Assembly (NCBI GenBank): GCA_009845835.1
Contig: VXYV01000029.1
Location: forward strand, 1-64,000
Direction: 5' to 3'
Source: Gammaproteobacteria bacterium
Lineage (GTDB): Bacteria > Pseudomonadota > Gammaproteobacteria > Pseudomonadales > Azotimanducaceae
DNA length: 64,000 nt
Positions 41,123 to 51,580 of this stretch are shown here, one piece after another (position 1 is the first letter of the stretch; every line of letters starts with the position of its first letter). The notes beneath the pieces were generated by a model that had not been told where the DNA came from, ran no database searches, and saw only the letters and a list, made by a program, of their open reading frames with translations. The position numbers were made by a program, and so were the translations under genes.

Positions 41123-42811
41123 ATGGAAGTTATTGTACGACCTCTCGATGAACTCAAGCGTCGAGTCCGAGTATCTCTTACAGAGGAAGAGATCGACAAT
41201 GAGTACGACAAAGATTTAGCAGAAATTACAAAAAAAGCAGAGCTTCCTGGGTTCAGACCAGGAAAAGTTCCCGTTGGTGTAATAGAAGAACGTTATGGTA
41301 CGCGCATTCTGTCCGACGTCCACCAACGTACCCTGAAAGATTCGTTAGACAAAGTAGTCGAACAAGAAAAGCTTGATGTTTTGCACTATATTGAACTCAA
41401 AGTAGTTTCAAAACCGTCCGACCGCTACCTTCACTATTATTTTGATGCACTAATTTTTCCAAAACTAGATCTAACCAAACTCGAACTCTTACGAATCACA
41501 AAACCTGAAGTAATCGACCTGGATACAGCGGTCGAAAGAGGCATTGCAAGGTTTGTACAGAAATTTGCAGGACATAAATCTGCAGATCGTCCTGCGCGAC
41601 TCGGGGATAAGATTGTCATTCAAATCAAGGACCTAGGTACCGATCACATAGATATAGACCCTGACGTGCGTACTAGTCGTCAGCGATTCCTCAACGGACA
41701 ATTTGAAATTACCCTCGGAGACGAATGGGGGAAGCCGCACCGTTTTGTAAAGTTTTTGCGACCAGAATTAGTGGGTAAAAGTGTCGGAGATAAGTTTGAA
41801 ATAGACTGGGGGACTGACGATATTGTTCACCCAGAACTCGGATCTGGCACTAAAAAACCCGAAGAGAACAATAACGACTTGAGCATTGAGGCCGATCAGA
41901 ATAAAGAAGACAATGAGTCCACTATTACGGTTTCATTTAACAGGTATCGTCCACTCCATCGAATCAAACGACTACACCTTGAAGTCTTGGTTAAAGAAAT
42001 TTGTCAGGTGGAATTACCTGAACTCGACAAAGCATTTTTTGCCCGCGACGACATTTATTTCGAAGATCTGGAACAACTGCAGCAGGTTACTCAAAATGAT
42101 TTGGTAGACCAAGTTGACAAAACATCGCGCGCTTTGATTGAAAGTCAGATTGTAGATCAGTTTATGGCGATGAATCCCGTAAACATTCCTGAAGATTATT
42201 TTGAAGCCCGGTTAGCAGAATTAAAAGAGAAGAGTCAACACCAAGACGAGTTTTCAGACGAAGAGAAGACCTCTTTATTCAGAGACTGGCGTCACGAATT
42301 GTGCGCAAATATTATTGTTGATCAATATGTCGCCGACAACAATGTCACACTTGATAGAGGCTTAGTCGAAGCAGCATTACGGGCAGATTTTCAACGGTAC
42401 TCTCACACGCCACAACTTCAGGACTACATTTTATCAAAAGAACACCAAATAAAGGTAAGCAGAACAGTGCTAGCTAGCCAAGCTTTTGACGACATACTGT
42501 CCAAGATTAAAGTTGCAGAGGACCAATGGACCTTTAACGAATTAATGTATGAAGACATCGATTTATACTACGCTAATACTCAACCTAGTGGTGGTCCCTT
42601 TTCCTGGTTTCCCGCCGTTTCTCAGGAGGAAATCGATGAAGCAAATAGAATTGAACGAGAATTATTGGAAGTAGAGGGTACTCTACCAGACCAAGAAGGT
42701 GAAGTAACAGTAGAACCTGAATATGAAAATGCAGAATTACCTAAGCAAGGTTGGAAGAGTTTCTTAGATAATTTAAACCCATTTAAAAAACGCGAATCTG
42801 CACATGAATGA
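41123..42811 (+). CDS. tig: Trigger factor Tig, enlarged form
   Basis: Ribosome-bound chaperone. The ribosome-docking motif GFRPGKVP is at 43-50 exactly as in E. coli. A PPIase-like FKBP region follows (about 160-285) and then the helical arms. At 562 residues it is roughly 130 longer than usual: an acidic, Asn-rich insertion at about 239-268 inside the PPIase region, and a C-terminal tail from about 490 that is rich in Glu and Pro and ends [18 protein letters not shown]. The PPIase core looks divergent, so isomerase activity is uncertain. Its stop overlaps clpP by eight bases. Confidence 0.93.
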   Translation: MEVIVRPLDELKRRVRVSLTEEEIDNEYDKDLAEITKKAELPGFRPGKVPVGVIEERYGTRILSDVHQRTLKDSLDKVVEQEKLDVLHYIELKVVSKPSDRYLHYYFDALIFPKLDLTKLELLRITKPEVIDLDTAVERGIARFVQKFAGHKSADRPARLGDKIVIQIKDLGTDHIDIDPDVRTSRQRFLNGQFEITLGDEWGKPHRFVKFLRPELVGKSVGDKFEIDWGTDDIVHPELGSGTKKPEENNNDLSIEADQNKEDNESTITVSFNRYRPLHRIKRLHLEVLVKEICQVELPELDKAFFARDDIYFEDLEQLQQVTQNDLVDQVDKTSRALIESQIVDQFMAMNPVNIPEDYFEARLAELKEKSQHQDEFSDEEKTSLFRDWRHELCANIIVDQYVADNNVTLDRGLVEAALRADFQRYSHTPQLQDYILSKEHQIKVSRTVLASQAFDDILSKIKVAEDQWTFNELMYEDIDLYYANTQPSGGPFSWFPAVSQEEIDEANRIERELLEVEGTLPDQEGEVTVEPEYENAELPKQGWKSFLDNLNPFKKRESAHE

Positions 42812-43436
42812 ACGAGAAGACTATGTTATGAACTACGTACCCATGGTACTCGAGCAAAGCGCTCGGGGTGAGCGATCGTTTGATATATACTCACGACTGC
42901 TCAAAGAACGAATCATCTTCGTCGCCGATATCGTGACCATACCTTTAGCACGAGTGGTCGTCGCTCAGTTATTGTGGTGCGAATCGGAAAATCCAGAGAA
43001 GGATATTCACCTTTACATTAATTCACCTGGAGGCTCGGTCGCGGCTGGATTGTCGATTTACGATACCATGCAATTCATTCAGTCTGATGTCGCAACAACT
43101 TGCGTGGGTCAGGCGGCAAGTATGGGTGCGTTTTTGTTAGCAGCTGGAGCGAAAGGTAAACGTTCGGCACTACCGAATTCGCGAATTATGCTCCACCAAC
43201 CACGCGGAGATTCACAGGGGACTGCACTCGATATTGAAATCCAAGCCCGTGAAATACTGTATTTAAGGGAGTCTTTGAATAAAATTCTAGCATTACACAC
43301 GGGACAGACTATTAATAAGATTGCAACTGATACGGATCGTGACTTTTGGATGTCTGCATCGGACGCGCAGGAATACGGTCTTATTGACGTCGTGCGCGTT
43401 ACTCGTGTTACTGAAAATCAGCTCGTAAAAACTTAG
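42804..43436 (+). CDS. clpP: ATP-dependent Clp protease proteolytic subunit ClpP
   Basis: Serine protease that assembles in two heptamer rings and works with ClpX or ClpA. 210 residues; catalytic triad Ser106 (GQAASMGAF), His131 (MLHQP) and Asp180 (TDRDF). [12 protein letters not shown] is the oxyanion-loop motif. Start at 42804 within the end of tig; an ATG at 42828 gives MNYVPMV, the usual mature start. Confidence 0.97.
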   Translation: MNEREDYVMNYVPMVLEQSARGERSFDIYSRLLKERIIFVADIVTIPLARVVVAQLLWCESENPEKDIHLYINSPGGSVAAGLSIYDTMQFIQSDVATTCVGQAASMGAFLLAAGAKGKRSALPNSRIMLHQPRGDSQGTALDIEIQAREILYLRESLNKILALHTGQTINKIATDTDRDFWMSASDAQEYGLIDVVRVTRVTENQLVKT

Positions 43437-43559
43437 TCGATTGCGGGGATATGCGACTGCTTCAATCATTCAGGGAGGAAGGTAACAACATCATTTAGTT
43501 TCTCGATCACTTAGGGATGTTCATGCCCTACGGTCGGTTTATCAACTGTTGTTTGAATA

Positions 43560-44840
43560 ATGGATCAATCAGGTAGAGGGCCTACTAGCCGCGCGTTTTG
43601 CTCATTCTGCGAGAAAAGTCAGTTTGAGGTAAGGAAACTGATTTCGGGGGGACCTTCAGTGTTCATCTGTAATGAGTGCATTGATGTTTGTGTCGAAATG
43701 GTTCGCGAGGACCTGCAGGAAACTCAAAGCAAAGGAATCCCATTACCTTTACCTAGTCCACGTGAAATCAAGAAAAACTTGGACGAATATGTCATTGGAC
43801 AAGAACTTGCGAAACGAGTTCTTGCCGTTGCCGTTTATACGCACTTCAAACGTTTGACCAGTTCAGACCGTGGAAATGTCGAAATTGCGAAAGCTAACAT
43901 ATTGTTGATCGGTCCGACTGGTTCTGGAAAGACTTTATTGGCACAAACGCTTGCAAAACTCCTTGATGTGCCTTTTTGTATTGCTGACGCGACAACACTT
44001 ACTGAAGCTGGTTATGTGGGTGAAGATGTCGAAAATATTATCCAACGGCTATTACAATCCTGCGATTACGATGTTGAGAAAACCCAATCAGGTATCGTCT
44101 ACATTGACGAAATCGACAAGATCTCGCGAAAATCAGACAATCCTTCTATCACTCGAGATGTCTCGGGAGAAGGAGTTCAACAAGCATTGTTAAAGCTGAT
44201 TGAAGGAACTACTGCGTCCGTTCCACCGCATGGTGCTCGGAAGCATCCACAAGGCGAATTCATTCAAGTTGATACCTCCAATATCCTATTTATTTGTGGT
44301 GGTGCTTTTTCAGGTCTCGACCGTGTTATAAATGCGCGTACGCGCAAAGGTGGAATAGGTTTTGAAGCTACGATCACCGGACCGAGTGATACGAAAAATT
44401 TGGATGAAACTTTGAAAAAGGTAGAACCTGAAGATTTGATTAAATTTGGTCTTATTCCTGAATTCGTCGGTCGATTACCGGTAGTGGCGACACTCGATGA
44501 ACTTGGTGAAAATGCTCTCATTCAAATTCTCACTGAACCTAAAAATTCCTTAACTAAGCAATATACAGAACTATTTAGGATGGAAAATGTCGCGCTCGAG
44601 TTCTGTCACGACGCGCTAGTAGCCATCGCACGTCGAGCGTTAAAACGAAAAACTGGAGCGAGAGGATTACGCTCGATCATTGAACGAATACTATTGGATA
44701 CGATGTATGAGTTACCTTCTAGCGTTGGAATCGAACGAGTCGTGGTCGATAGAACTGTAGTTGATGAGGATAGTGACCCTATTGTCATTTATCGTCCTAA
44801 AGAGAAAGAGGCAGAAAAACCACGTTTAGTTAGTGGGTAA
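43560..44840 (+). CDS. clpX: ATP-dependent Clp protease ATPase subunit ClpX
   Basis: AAA+ unfoldase that feeds ClpP. 426 residues; N-terminal zinc-binding domain with C14, C17, C37 and C40, Walker A GPTGSGKT at 118-125, Walker B YIDEIDKI, pore loop GYVGEDVE, and the C-terminal sensor region [12 protein letters not shown]. Separated from clpP by about 120 bases. In most relatives lon comes next; here hupB does. Confidence 0.97.
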   Translation: MDQSGRGPTSRAFCSFCEKSQFEVRKLISGGPSVFICNECIDVCVEMVREDLQETQSKGIPLPLPSPREIKKNLDEYVIGQELAKRVLAVAVYTHFKRLTSSDRGNVEIAKANILLIGPTGSGKTLLAQTLAKLLDVPFCIADATTLTEAGYVGEDVENIIQRLLQSCDYDVEKTQSGIVYIDEIDKISRKSDNPSITRDVSGEGVQQALLKLIEGTTASVPPHGARKHPQGEFIQVDTSNILFICGGAFSGLDRVINARTRKGGIGFEATITGPSDTKNLDETLKKVEPEDLIKFGLIPEFVGRLPVVATLDELGENALIQILTEPKNSLTKQYTELFRMENVALEFCHDALVAIARRALKRKTGARGLRSIIERILLDTMYELPSSVGIERVVVDRTVVDEDSDPIVIYRPKEKEAEKPRLVSG

Positions 44841-44895
44841 CGAAATTTGAATTACTACAAGAGTTGGCGGTTTGTTGTACGAAGCACCTTAGTCG

Positions 44896-44932
44896 TCAGT
44901 CTTAAAACTATATTAATGGTCAGAAAGACTGA
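44896..44932. promoter_or_regulatory. Inverted repeat in the clpX-hupB gap
   Basis: TCAGTCTT (44896-44903) and AAGACTGA (44925-44932), 8 bases each and perfect, 21 bases apart, with a -10-like TATATT between them. It could be an operator around the hupB promoter or a leader hairpin. Lon, which usually fills this place, is absent. Confidence 0.35.
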
Positions 44933-44973
44933 TATTTAACTTTTAAAACCTTACATTTAGGGAGAATTTAATC

Positions 44974-45249
44974 ATGATGAAGCAAGATTTGGTTGCGCAC
45001 ATTCGGGATCACGCTGGATTGAGCAAAGTCGATTCCAAGAAGGCATTGGATGCAATGCTTGACGGAATCAGCAGCGAGCTAGCTGCTGGTGGTGAAGTCA
45101 AGCTACCCGGCTTCGGTAACTTTAGCATCAGACATTCTGCGGCTAGGACGATCAAAGGACCGATGTTCGATAAACCAGTTCATGTCGCAGCCAAGAAACA
45201 TCCGGTTTTTAAGGCTGGTAAGAGTCTCAAAGATCTAGTTAATAACTAG
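44974..45249 (+). CDS. hupB: DNA-binding protein HU (HupB-like)
   Basis: Nucleoid protein, 91 residues, typical length. GEVKLPGFGNFSI and the arm region around RTIKGPMFDKPVHVAAKKHPVFKAGKSLK are of the HU type, though the arm is less Arg-rich and lacks the usual RNP motif, and has MFDKP in its place. A GGGAG ribosome site precedes the double ATG. Between clpX and ppiD, as hupB is in other gammaproteobacteria. Confidence 0.92.
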   Translation: MMKQDLVAHIRDHAGLSKVDSKKALDAMLDGISSELAAGGEVKLPGFGNFSIRHSAARTIKGPMFDKPVHVAAKKHPVFKAGKSLKDLVNN

Positions 45250-45265
45250 GTCAGACGACCTTTTT
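45248..45265 (+). terminator. Probable hupB terminator
   Basis: Stem AGGTC / GACCT with a four-base loop, directly at the hupB stop and followed by a five-T run. Short but in the right place. Confidence 0.5.
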
Positions 45266-45278
45266 ATATAAGAAGTGA

Positions 45279-45309
45279 TTTGGTCGTTGTACCATGAACA
45301 ACGACCAAA
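45279..45309. other. Perfect 12-bp stem-loop between hupB and ppiD
   Basis: TTTGGTCGTTGT (45279-45290) and ACAACGACCAAA (45298-45309) with a 7-base loop. No T-run follows on either strand, so it may act as an RNA-stabilising or processing hairpin, or as a factor-binding palindrome, rather than as a simple terminator. Confidence 0.6.
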
Positions 45310-45339
45310 AATCTTCTATGCATTAACAAGGGTATTAAT

Positions 45340-47274
45340 GTGCTTCAGAGAATAAGATCTAGCGCTCAATCGTTTGGAGCTAAGGTCATTGCACTACTGA
45401 TATGTTTTGTATTAGTGGTTTTTGGTTTTGGGGCGTTTAGTTTCTTCAATTTAACACAACCAGCCGCCGCCATTGTTGCTGGTGACAAGATCACAATAGC
45501 TGAACTTGAGGTTGAGATGGAAGAGAGATGGAGAAATGCGTTAACGGAACTTGGGCCAGATATTGAACCGTCAAGGATCGGTTCTGTACATTATTGGTTG
45601 AGTCAAATGATCGATCATCGTTTACTCACTCAACGTGCGAAACAATTGGGTATGCAATCGTCGCGGATGAAGTATTTGACTACGGTTGCGGAGATGTTTA
45701 GAACACCACTTGAAGACCTCTCGATGGACGAGGTCGCGTCCGTACTTTACCAAATGGGCTTCACCGTTCAAGGGTTTGAAAACAGCATTAGGGATCAAGA
45801 GCTCGTCGATCAGGTTTGGTCCTCCGTTTGGGAGACCGCTTTCACCACTGAGAGAGAAATATTGGATTTTGCACGTGTCGGTCGTCAGCGACGAGACGTT
45901 GCTTTTTTGCTTTTCGCTACTGATCTTTACGTAGAAGAAGTCGAAGTCTCGTATGAAGAGGTTTTGCAATACTACAACACGCACAAGACCGACTACATGA
46001 CTGACGAATCCTTTGACTTGAGTTTCGTAGTGTTGGATAAATCCCGTTACACAGAAGGTCACGAAGTAACTGACGAGGACATTCAAACAGTTTTTAAAGA
46101 CGAAGTAGCACAACACGAAGGAAATGCTGAAAGAAAGGCGCGACATATTTTGCTTAGAGTCGATGAAGATCGATCTGAAGCTCAAGCGATTGCAGAGATT
46201 CAAGATTTCAAACAAAGGATAGAAGACGGTACACCTTTCGCCGATCTTGCCATCGAACACTCAGAGGACGAAGGTTCATCGATTTTTGGTGGAGATCTAG
46301 GTTTTGGTGGACGCGGTTTGTATGTCCCAGAATTTGAGGAAGCACTGTTCAATCTAGAGATTGGTGGTATATCTGAACCAGTGGTCACCCAGTTTGGCGT
46401 TCATTTGATTGAATTACTTGAGATTCAAGAAGTTGAACCATTGCTCTTAGAAAATCGCTATGAATCCATCAGACAAGAGCTCTTGGAAGAGCATGCGACC
46501 CCAGCGTATGAACGAGATGTTGACCTTTTAGGAGAACTTGCCTTCGAACATGTAGATTCCCTCGACTATATGGCTGAGGTGCTAGGACTCACGGTCGAAT
46601 TTATTCCAGGTGTCACTAGGGAATCTGGACTTGGTGTGTTTGAAAAAGACATTGTTCGTGATAGAGTTTTGGTTGACGATGTAATCGTTAACGGATTTAA
46701 TAGTGAAACGGTTGCGGTCGATGAACAGTTAACCATAGTCGCCCGTATGAAATCTAATACGCCTTCGTCCATTCGCCCTTTGGAAGAAGTTAGAGACTTG
46801 GTCCGTTCAAAAATTAGAGAAGAAAAAGCTTCGGTTATCGCTTTGGAGAATCGCGATGCTGCTTTTGCTTCGATCCAAGAATCTGGAGATTATTCAGGTA
46901 TTGACGAAGAGTACGGGATCGAATGGGTGGTATTCGACAGGATGGCTCGGTCGGATACTCGAGCACCTCTCGATGTTCGAACCAAGAGTTTTGGAGTACA
47001 ACTCGGAACTGAAGGTCGTGAGATATTTATTGCCAATGGGAATGGTAACGATAAAGCGATAGTGGTAGTTTCAGCGGTTTACGAAGGCCAATTTAATGAA
47101 CTCGTGACCATCGATCAAGACGCGATTAGAAACAACTCTAACTTCGATCAGAGAGACCTGGATATTCGCGGTATGATGGAAGCAGTTCGACAACGCGGCA
47201 AGGTCCGTAATAAATTGACAGACGAGGCAGTTTGGCGTCCTGGTACTGGAGTCGAGTTAAAACCATCTGGTTGA
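45340..47274 (+). CDS. ppiD: Periplasmic folding chaperone PpiD
   Basis: Inner-membrane-anchored SurA-like chaperone at the Sec exit. 644 residues; one membrane helix (about 15-36), then a SurA-type helical domain, a parvulin domain (about 264-365, KARHILLRVDEDRSEA ... FGGDLGFGGRGLYVPEFEEAL ... TQFGVHLIELLE), and a C-terminal domain. GTG start at 45340. Follows hupB as is usual. Confidence 0.94.
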   Translation: MLQRIRSSAQSFGAKVIALLICFVLVVFGFGAFSFFNLTQPAAAIVAGDKITIAELEVEMEERWRNALTELGPDIEPSRIGSVHYWLSQMIDHRLLTQRAKQLGMQSSRMKYLTTVAEMFRTPLEDLSMDEVASVLYQMGFTVQGFENSIRDQELVDQVWSSVWETAFTTEREILDFARVGRQRRDVAFLLFATDLYVEEVEVSYEEVLQYYNTHKTDYMTDESFDLSFVVLDKSRYTEGHEVTDEDIQTVFKDEVAQHEGNAERKARHILLRVDEDRSEAQAIAEIQDFKQRIEDGTPFADLAIEHSEDEGSSIFGGDLGFGGRGLYVPEFEEALFNLEIGGISEPVVTQFGVHLIELLEIQEVEPLLLENRYESIRQELLEEHATPAYERDVDLLGELAFEHVDSLDYMAEVLGLTVEFIPGVTRESGLGVFEKDIVRDRVLVDDVIVNGFNSETVAVDEQLTIVARMKSNTPSSIRPLEEVRDLVRSKIREEKASVIALENRDAAFASIQESGDYSGIDEEYGIEWVVFDRMARSDTRAPLDVRTKSFGVQLGTEGREIFIANGNGNDKAIVVVSAVYEGQFNELVTIDQDAIRNNSNFDQRDLDIRGMMEAVRQRGKVRNKLTDEAVWRPGTGVELKPSG

Positions 47275-47385
47275 TCAGAGATAGCCAAACGCTCTGCCCA
47301 ATCGCTACCGAATCTAATAGGCAGACTAGTACATGATGTCGTGAGTTTCCGTGGTATTACTTTTAATTAGCGAAGTCTCTTCTTG

Positions 47386-47844
47386 ATGGAAACTAGTCGA
47401 GTTACATTAACGCTTTTTACCGACGGAGCTTGCCTAAATAACCCAGGACCTGGTGGTTGGGCAGCGCTGATTGAAGGGGCACATGAGAGTACTGTTCTTT
47501 CCGGTGGGTGTGCGAATACAACCAACAATCGAATGGAGTTACTCGCGGTTATTAAAGGTTTGGAGAGTTTGAATACTCAAGCAAAAGTAAGTATCTTTTC
47601 AGATTCAAAGTATGTCATTGATGGGGTAACCAAATATCTACCGAGATGGCGAGCAAATGGTTGGAAAAGATCACAGCGTAAACCGGTGAAAAATTTAGAA
47701 CTTTGGCAACAACTCGATGAATTGATTGCTAAGCATAGGATATCTTGGCATTGGGTGCTAGCGCACAGCGGGGTTCCGCAGAATGAATTTGTCGATACAT
47801 TGGCTAGGGAAGAAGCCTTACGTTTCCAATCTGAGAACTCATAA
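47386..47844 (+). CDS. rnhA: Ribonuclease HI
   Basis: Cuts RNA in RNA-DNA hybrids. About 152 residues; the acidic catalytic residues are in FTDGACLNNPGPGGWAA, NNRMELLAVIKGLE and SDSKYVIDG, and the last in NEFVDTLAREEA. Start taken at ATG 47386 (a TTG lies one codon before). Three bases separate it from dnaQ, the same pairing as in E. coli but here read in tandem. Confidence 0.96.
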   Translation: METSRVTLTLFTDGACLNNPGPGGWAALIEGAHESTVLSGGCANTTNNRMELLAVIKGLESLNTQAKVSIFSDSKYVIDGVTKYLPRWRANGWKRSQRKPVKNLELWQQLDELIAKHRISWHWVLAHSGVPQNEFVDTLAREEALRFQSENS

Positions 47845-47847
47845 ACG

Positions 47848-48531
47848 TTGGATACACGACTAGTAGCTCTAGACACCGAGACAACCGGTCTCGCCGTCGA
47901 AGAAGGACATCGCATTGTCGAAGTAGGGTGTGTGGAATTTAAAGAAACAGGAGAAATTGTCGATCGTTTCTCGCAATACGTTAATCCCGAACGAGAAATA
48001 GATGAAGGTGCGATTAGTGTGCATGGAATCACTAATGCAGATCTTAGAGGCTGGCCTATATTTCGAGATATTGCCGGAGAATTACTTGATTTCATACGTG
48101 ATGCTGATGTAGTGATACACAATGCTGACTTCGATGTGTCTTTTTTGGACCGTGAATTAGTCCGTATGAAGCATCACGAGCGAATTAACGACGTGTGCCA
48201 TGTGATTGATTCGTTAGAACTAGCACGTGAACGATTTAAATCGAACAACTCGCTAGACGGTCTTTGTAAACGCTTCAAGATCGATTACTCACATCGCACT
48301 CAACACGGTGCACTTATCGATGCTGAACTATTAGCAAGGGTTTACATCAAGTTAGTATCAAGAGAAGTCGAGTTGTTTGCTGACTTAGAAAAGGAAGAGA
48401 AGAAAACACCAATCTTCGGATTGAGTTCAGCTATACGAGATCCTCGGGCAGGAACCATTATCAAAGCTACGGATAGCGAAAAACGCGCTCATCAAGAGTA
48501 CATGAACATGATTGGAAACCCGAGCGTGTAA
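47848..48531 (+). CDS. dnaQ: DNA polymerase III epsilon subunit DnaQ
   Basis: Proofreading 3'-5' exonuclease. 227 residues; ExoI motif with D9 and E11 (LDTETTGL), ExoII around HNADFDVSFLDREL, and ExoIII HRTQHGALIDAELLA. The start is TTG at 47848; it gives the normal N-terminus (MDTRLVALDTETTG). Cotranscription with rnhA likely. Ends about 40 bases from the opposite-strand nhaB end. Confidence 0.95.
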   Translation: MDTRLVALDTETTGLAVEEGHRIVEVGCVEFKETGEIVDRFSQYVNPEREIDEGAISVHGITNADLRGWPIFRDIAGELLDFIRDADVVIHNADFDVSFLDRELVRMKHHERINDVCHVIDSLELARERFKSNNSLDGLCKRFKIDYSHRTQHGALIDAELLARVYIKLVSREVELFADLEKEEKKTPIFGLSSAIRDPRAGTIIKATDSEKRAHQEYMNMIGNPSV

Positions 48532-48574
48532 CTGCTCACCTTTTCCTACTCAGCATTGATTGGTTCAATTTTGT

Positions 48575-50194
48575 TTATAGGAAAAAGTACACCATTAACC
48601 AACCGGTTACTCCTAGCGTAATAGTGTATGGTAGCGCCATCAATACCATCCGCATATAAGAAAGTCCAAGTTTTGGTGCTAGCGACGAAGTCAACAGAAA
48701 CAAAAACGCGGCTTGGCCGTTTGGCGTTCCAACGCTAGGAATATTGGTTCCGGTGTTTATCGCGATCGCCAATTTGTTACACAAGGCGTGATCCATTCCA
48801 GGAACCAACGTAGGACTGGTTTTTTCTAGTGTTCCAGTAGTAATCATCGCGTCTAAATTCGTGGGTAAGACAAAGCACTCAAGGGTATGAGTCATCTCCT
48901 TCATGTATACAGTTGCAACAAATACGTTGTCGCTTATCACCGATAAGAGTCCATTCGCTATGTAAAACATGCTTGGTTGCAGCGCAGGATCTAAAGCAAA
49001 CACAGCATGTGAGATCGGACTGAACAGATTTAATTCTGCAATTACCGCCACGATAGCAAAAAACACTACCAATAGCGCCGTGAATGGCAATGCTTCTTCA
49101 AAGGCTGGTCCAATTTCTGGTTCTCGGACTACACCGTTCCAAGCAGTTTGAATCACAATAATTGACAATCCTATGAGACCGACCGTGGCCCATTGTGAAA
49201 TTAATGCTACAACCAAAAACAGCGCGGCGATCCCTTGAATGATATAACGAGCTACGTCACGACCCTGTCGCGCATCCGTCTGTTCACGATCAAATTTCTG
49301 TAACTGTTTTAGAATCGATTCTGGCAAGGTCTCTCCGTAAGAAAACCAACGAGTTTTTTCCAGTAAGATGCATGTAATGATCCCGACTACGAAGACAGGG
49401 AGAGTTACGATCGACATTCTCACAAAAAACTCAATGAACTCCCATTGCATCAGACCGGCAATCAACAGATTTTGAGGTTCTCCGACGATGGTACAAACTC
49501 CACCAAGTGCGGTACCGATGGCAGCGTGCATCAACAGATTTCTCAAAAATCGACGAAACTGTAGGGCATCTACCGCGAAATCTAGGCGGACTTCTGTTTT
49601 CGGTAGTTTTTGTTCTTCTGACGCGACTTTGGTTATGACCGCATGAAAACCTACACCTACCGAAATGATTACTGCTATCACTGTTAGTGCGTCTAAAAAC
49701 GCTGAACAAACGGCTGCGACAAACATGAACATCAATGAAACGGATAGCTTCGATCTAACTTTAATTAATAGTTTGGTAAACATGAACAAGAGCAAGTCTT
49801 TCATGAAGAAAACACCAGCGACCATGAACATGAGCAGTAGGATGACTTTCAGATTGATTTCGATTTCGTGTAATACGTTGTCAGGAGAAGCCATTCCGAG
49901 TGCGATTGCTTCGAGTGCGATTAGCCCACCGGGTTGTAGCGGGTAACACCGGAGAGCCATTGCCAAAGTAAAGATGAACTGTAAAACCAATGCCCAACCG
50001 GTGATAAAACCGACGATTTCAATTCCATGAAAGGCAAGCAAGTACTTATGTAAAAACCACATAAGTGGGTTGAGAATCAGAAAAAAGAGTATGGTTTTCT
50101 TATACCAAAGTGGAGATTCGCCCAAGAAATTGTGAAAAAAATCGGCCGGTCGTAGCTGGCGACCAGATGTTGTGTTCGTCGTCGATTCAGACAT
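48575..50194 (-). CDS. nhaB: Na+/H+ antiporter NhaB
   Basis: Electrogenic sodium/proton antiporter of the inner membrane. About 539 residues from ATG 50194, which has a GGGGAG ribosome site; an upstream TTG at 50215 would add seven residues. About 12 membrane segments. Family stretches include AAVCSAFLDALTVIAVIISVG, GTALGGVCTIVGEPQNLLIAG and NIPSVGTPNGQAAFLFLL. Supports a sodium-rich habitat. Confidence 0.95.
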   Translation of the reverse strand: MSESTTNTTSGRQLRPADFFHNFLGESPLWYKKTILFFLILNPLMWFLHKYLLAFHGIEIVGFITGWALVLQFIFTLAMALRCYPLQPGGLIALEAIALGMASPDNVLHEIEINLKVILLLMFMVAGVFFMKDLLLFMFTKLLIKVRSKLSVSLMFMFVAAVCSAFLDALTVIAVIISVGVGFHAVITKVASEEQKLPKTEVRLDFAVDALQFRRFLRNLLMHAAIGTALGGVCTIVGEPQNLLIAGLMQWEFIEFFVRMSIVTLPVFVVGIITCILLEKTRWFSYGETLPESILKQLQKFDREQTDARQGRDVARYIIQGIAALFLVVALISQWATVGLIGLSIIVIQTAWNGVVREPEIGPAFEEALPFTALLVVFFAIVAVIAELNLFSPISHAVFALDPALQPSMFYIANGLLSVISDNVFVATVYMKEMTHTLECFVLPTNLDAMITTGTLEKTSPTLVPGMDHALCNKLAIAINTGTNIPSVGTPNGQAAFLFLLTSSLAPKLGLSYMRMVLMALPYTITLGVTGWLMVYFFL

Positions 50195-50431
50195 TAAAAA
50201 ATTGATACTCCCCAATACTGATAGTTTGTTAGTGACGAAAGTGGTATAAAGGCAAGTTACGCGATAGGAATAGTCAATATTGTAACTTCTATCTCTAAAA
50301 TGTTTACGCTTAATACCAAAGTGTGTTTCTTAAATGGTGGGCTTATCTAGGGACACCTCCTACCTAACGTAGCATTCCTATTAAACCACTTACTTTACCC
50401 CATAAATACTATTTACGAATGAGTTATTTAT

Positions 50432-51580
50432 ATGACCTTTGTGTTTGAATATTTCATGTTCCTGCTTTGCGTAGCTACGATTGTGATTGCTATTATTATT
50501 GTCGTCGGTTTTATCGGTTCAATGGTTGCGCGACGTACGACTCATCGGGACTCGGAAGGTCAACTAGAAGTCAAGCATCTCAATGATTTTTACGATCACT
50601 TGAAAGGAGCTGTCTCGGGAGCTTCTTTAATGCCTAAAGATGCAAAAAAAGTTGTCAAAGAAAAGAAGAAAGAAAGAGAAAAACGTTCTAAGCAACAGAT
50701 AGTTGAAGCTAAGGTCGCAAGTAAATCTTCTGAGGAACAGGAGCCGAAAGCGCCGACAGTTCTAGAAGACGATAGTAAATCGATGGAGGGGGATTTGGAC
50801 TCACCTGCTGAAGAGGTTAAGGAAGAACAACAAGAACGCAAAAAGAACGTATTTGTCATTGGATTCAAAGGCGATCTTCAAGCCACTAGAGTTAACAATT
50901 TGCGGTACGAGGTGTCAGCGATTTTGACGCACGCGCGGAAAAACGACGAAGTGGTTGTACGAGTCAAGAGTCCTGGTGGTGTGGTACATTCCTATGGTCA
51001 CGTTGCTTCGCAACTCTTGCGAGTTAAAAAAGCAGGTATCAAGCTAACTGTGGCGATTGATGAAGTCGCTGCAAGTGGAGGCTATATGGTTGCGGTAGTT
51101 GCCGATCAAATTATTGCAGCACCCTTTGCATTAGTCGGTTCAATCGGGGTGGTAGCGGAGATTCCTAACTTTAATCGTTTATTGAAGAAATATGATGTCG
51201 ATTATGAGGTATTAACAGCTGGGAAATATAAACGTACCTTATCAATTTTTGGTGAGAACACGGACACGGCAAGGGAGAAATTTCTGCAAGAAATCGAAGA
51301 CATTCATTTACAGTTTCAAGAGTTTGTCAAAGAACACCGAGAGATTGTTGACCTGGATATTGTCGCAACCGGAGAATCTTGGTATGGGGAGCGTGCTAAG
51401 GCAATCAATTTGATTGATGACATTCAGACAAGTGATGAATACATCATGCAAGCCTGTGAAGAAGCTGATGTTTTTGAGTTGAAATGGCGTTTACCTAAGA
51501 AACAATGGAACGATTTGCTGAATGAGGGTCTCGAGTCAATGATGGCTGTAATTAATTGGGTTCGAGGTCGAATACGATAG
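50432..51580 (+). CDS. sohB: SohB-type membrane-anchored serine peptidase
   Basis: SppA-like peptidase of family S49. 382 residues; a membrane helix at about 8-32, a long charged Lys/Glu linker (about 60-140), then the protease domain with VKSPGGVVHSYG, the nucleophile in AASGGYMVAVVAD and the general-base Lys in GKYKRTL. ATG at 50432. The 3' end overlaps the next gene by 25 bases. Confidence 0.93.
   Translation: MTFVFEYFMFLLCVATIVIAIIIVVGFIGSMVARRTTHRDSEGQLEVKHLNDFYDHLKGAVSGASLMPKDAKKVVKEKKKEREKRSKQQIVEAKVASKSSEEQEPKAPTVLEDDSKSMEGDLDSPAEEVKEEQQERKKNVFVIGFKGDLQATRVNNLRYEVSAILTHARKNDEVVVRVKSPGGVVHSYGHVASQLLRVKKAGIKLTVAIDEVAASGGYMVAVVADQIIAAPFALVGSIGVVAEIPNFNRLLKKYDVDYEVLTAGKYKRTLSIFGENTDTAREKFLQEIEDIHLQFQEFVKEHREIVDLDIVATGESWYGERAKAINLIDDIQTSDEYIMQACEEADVFELKWRLPKKQWNDLLNEGLESMMAVINWVRGRIR

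Noticed and set aside
50216..50431. ATAGGAAT / ATTCCTAT inverted pair between nhaB and sohB
   Set aside because: Eight bases about 100 apart in AT-rich DNA are within chance.
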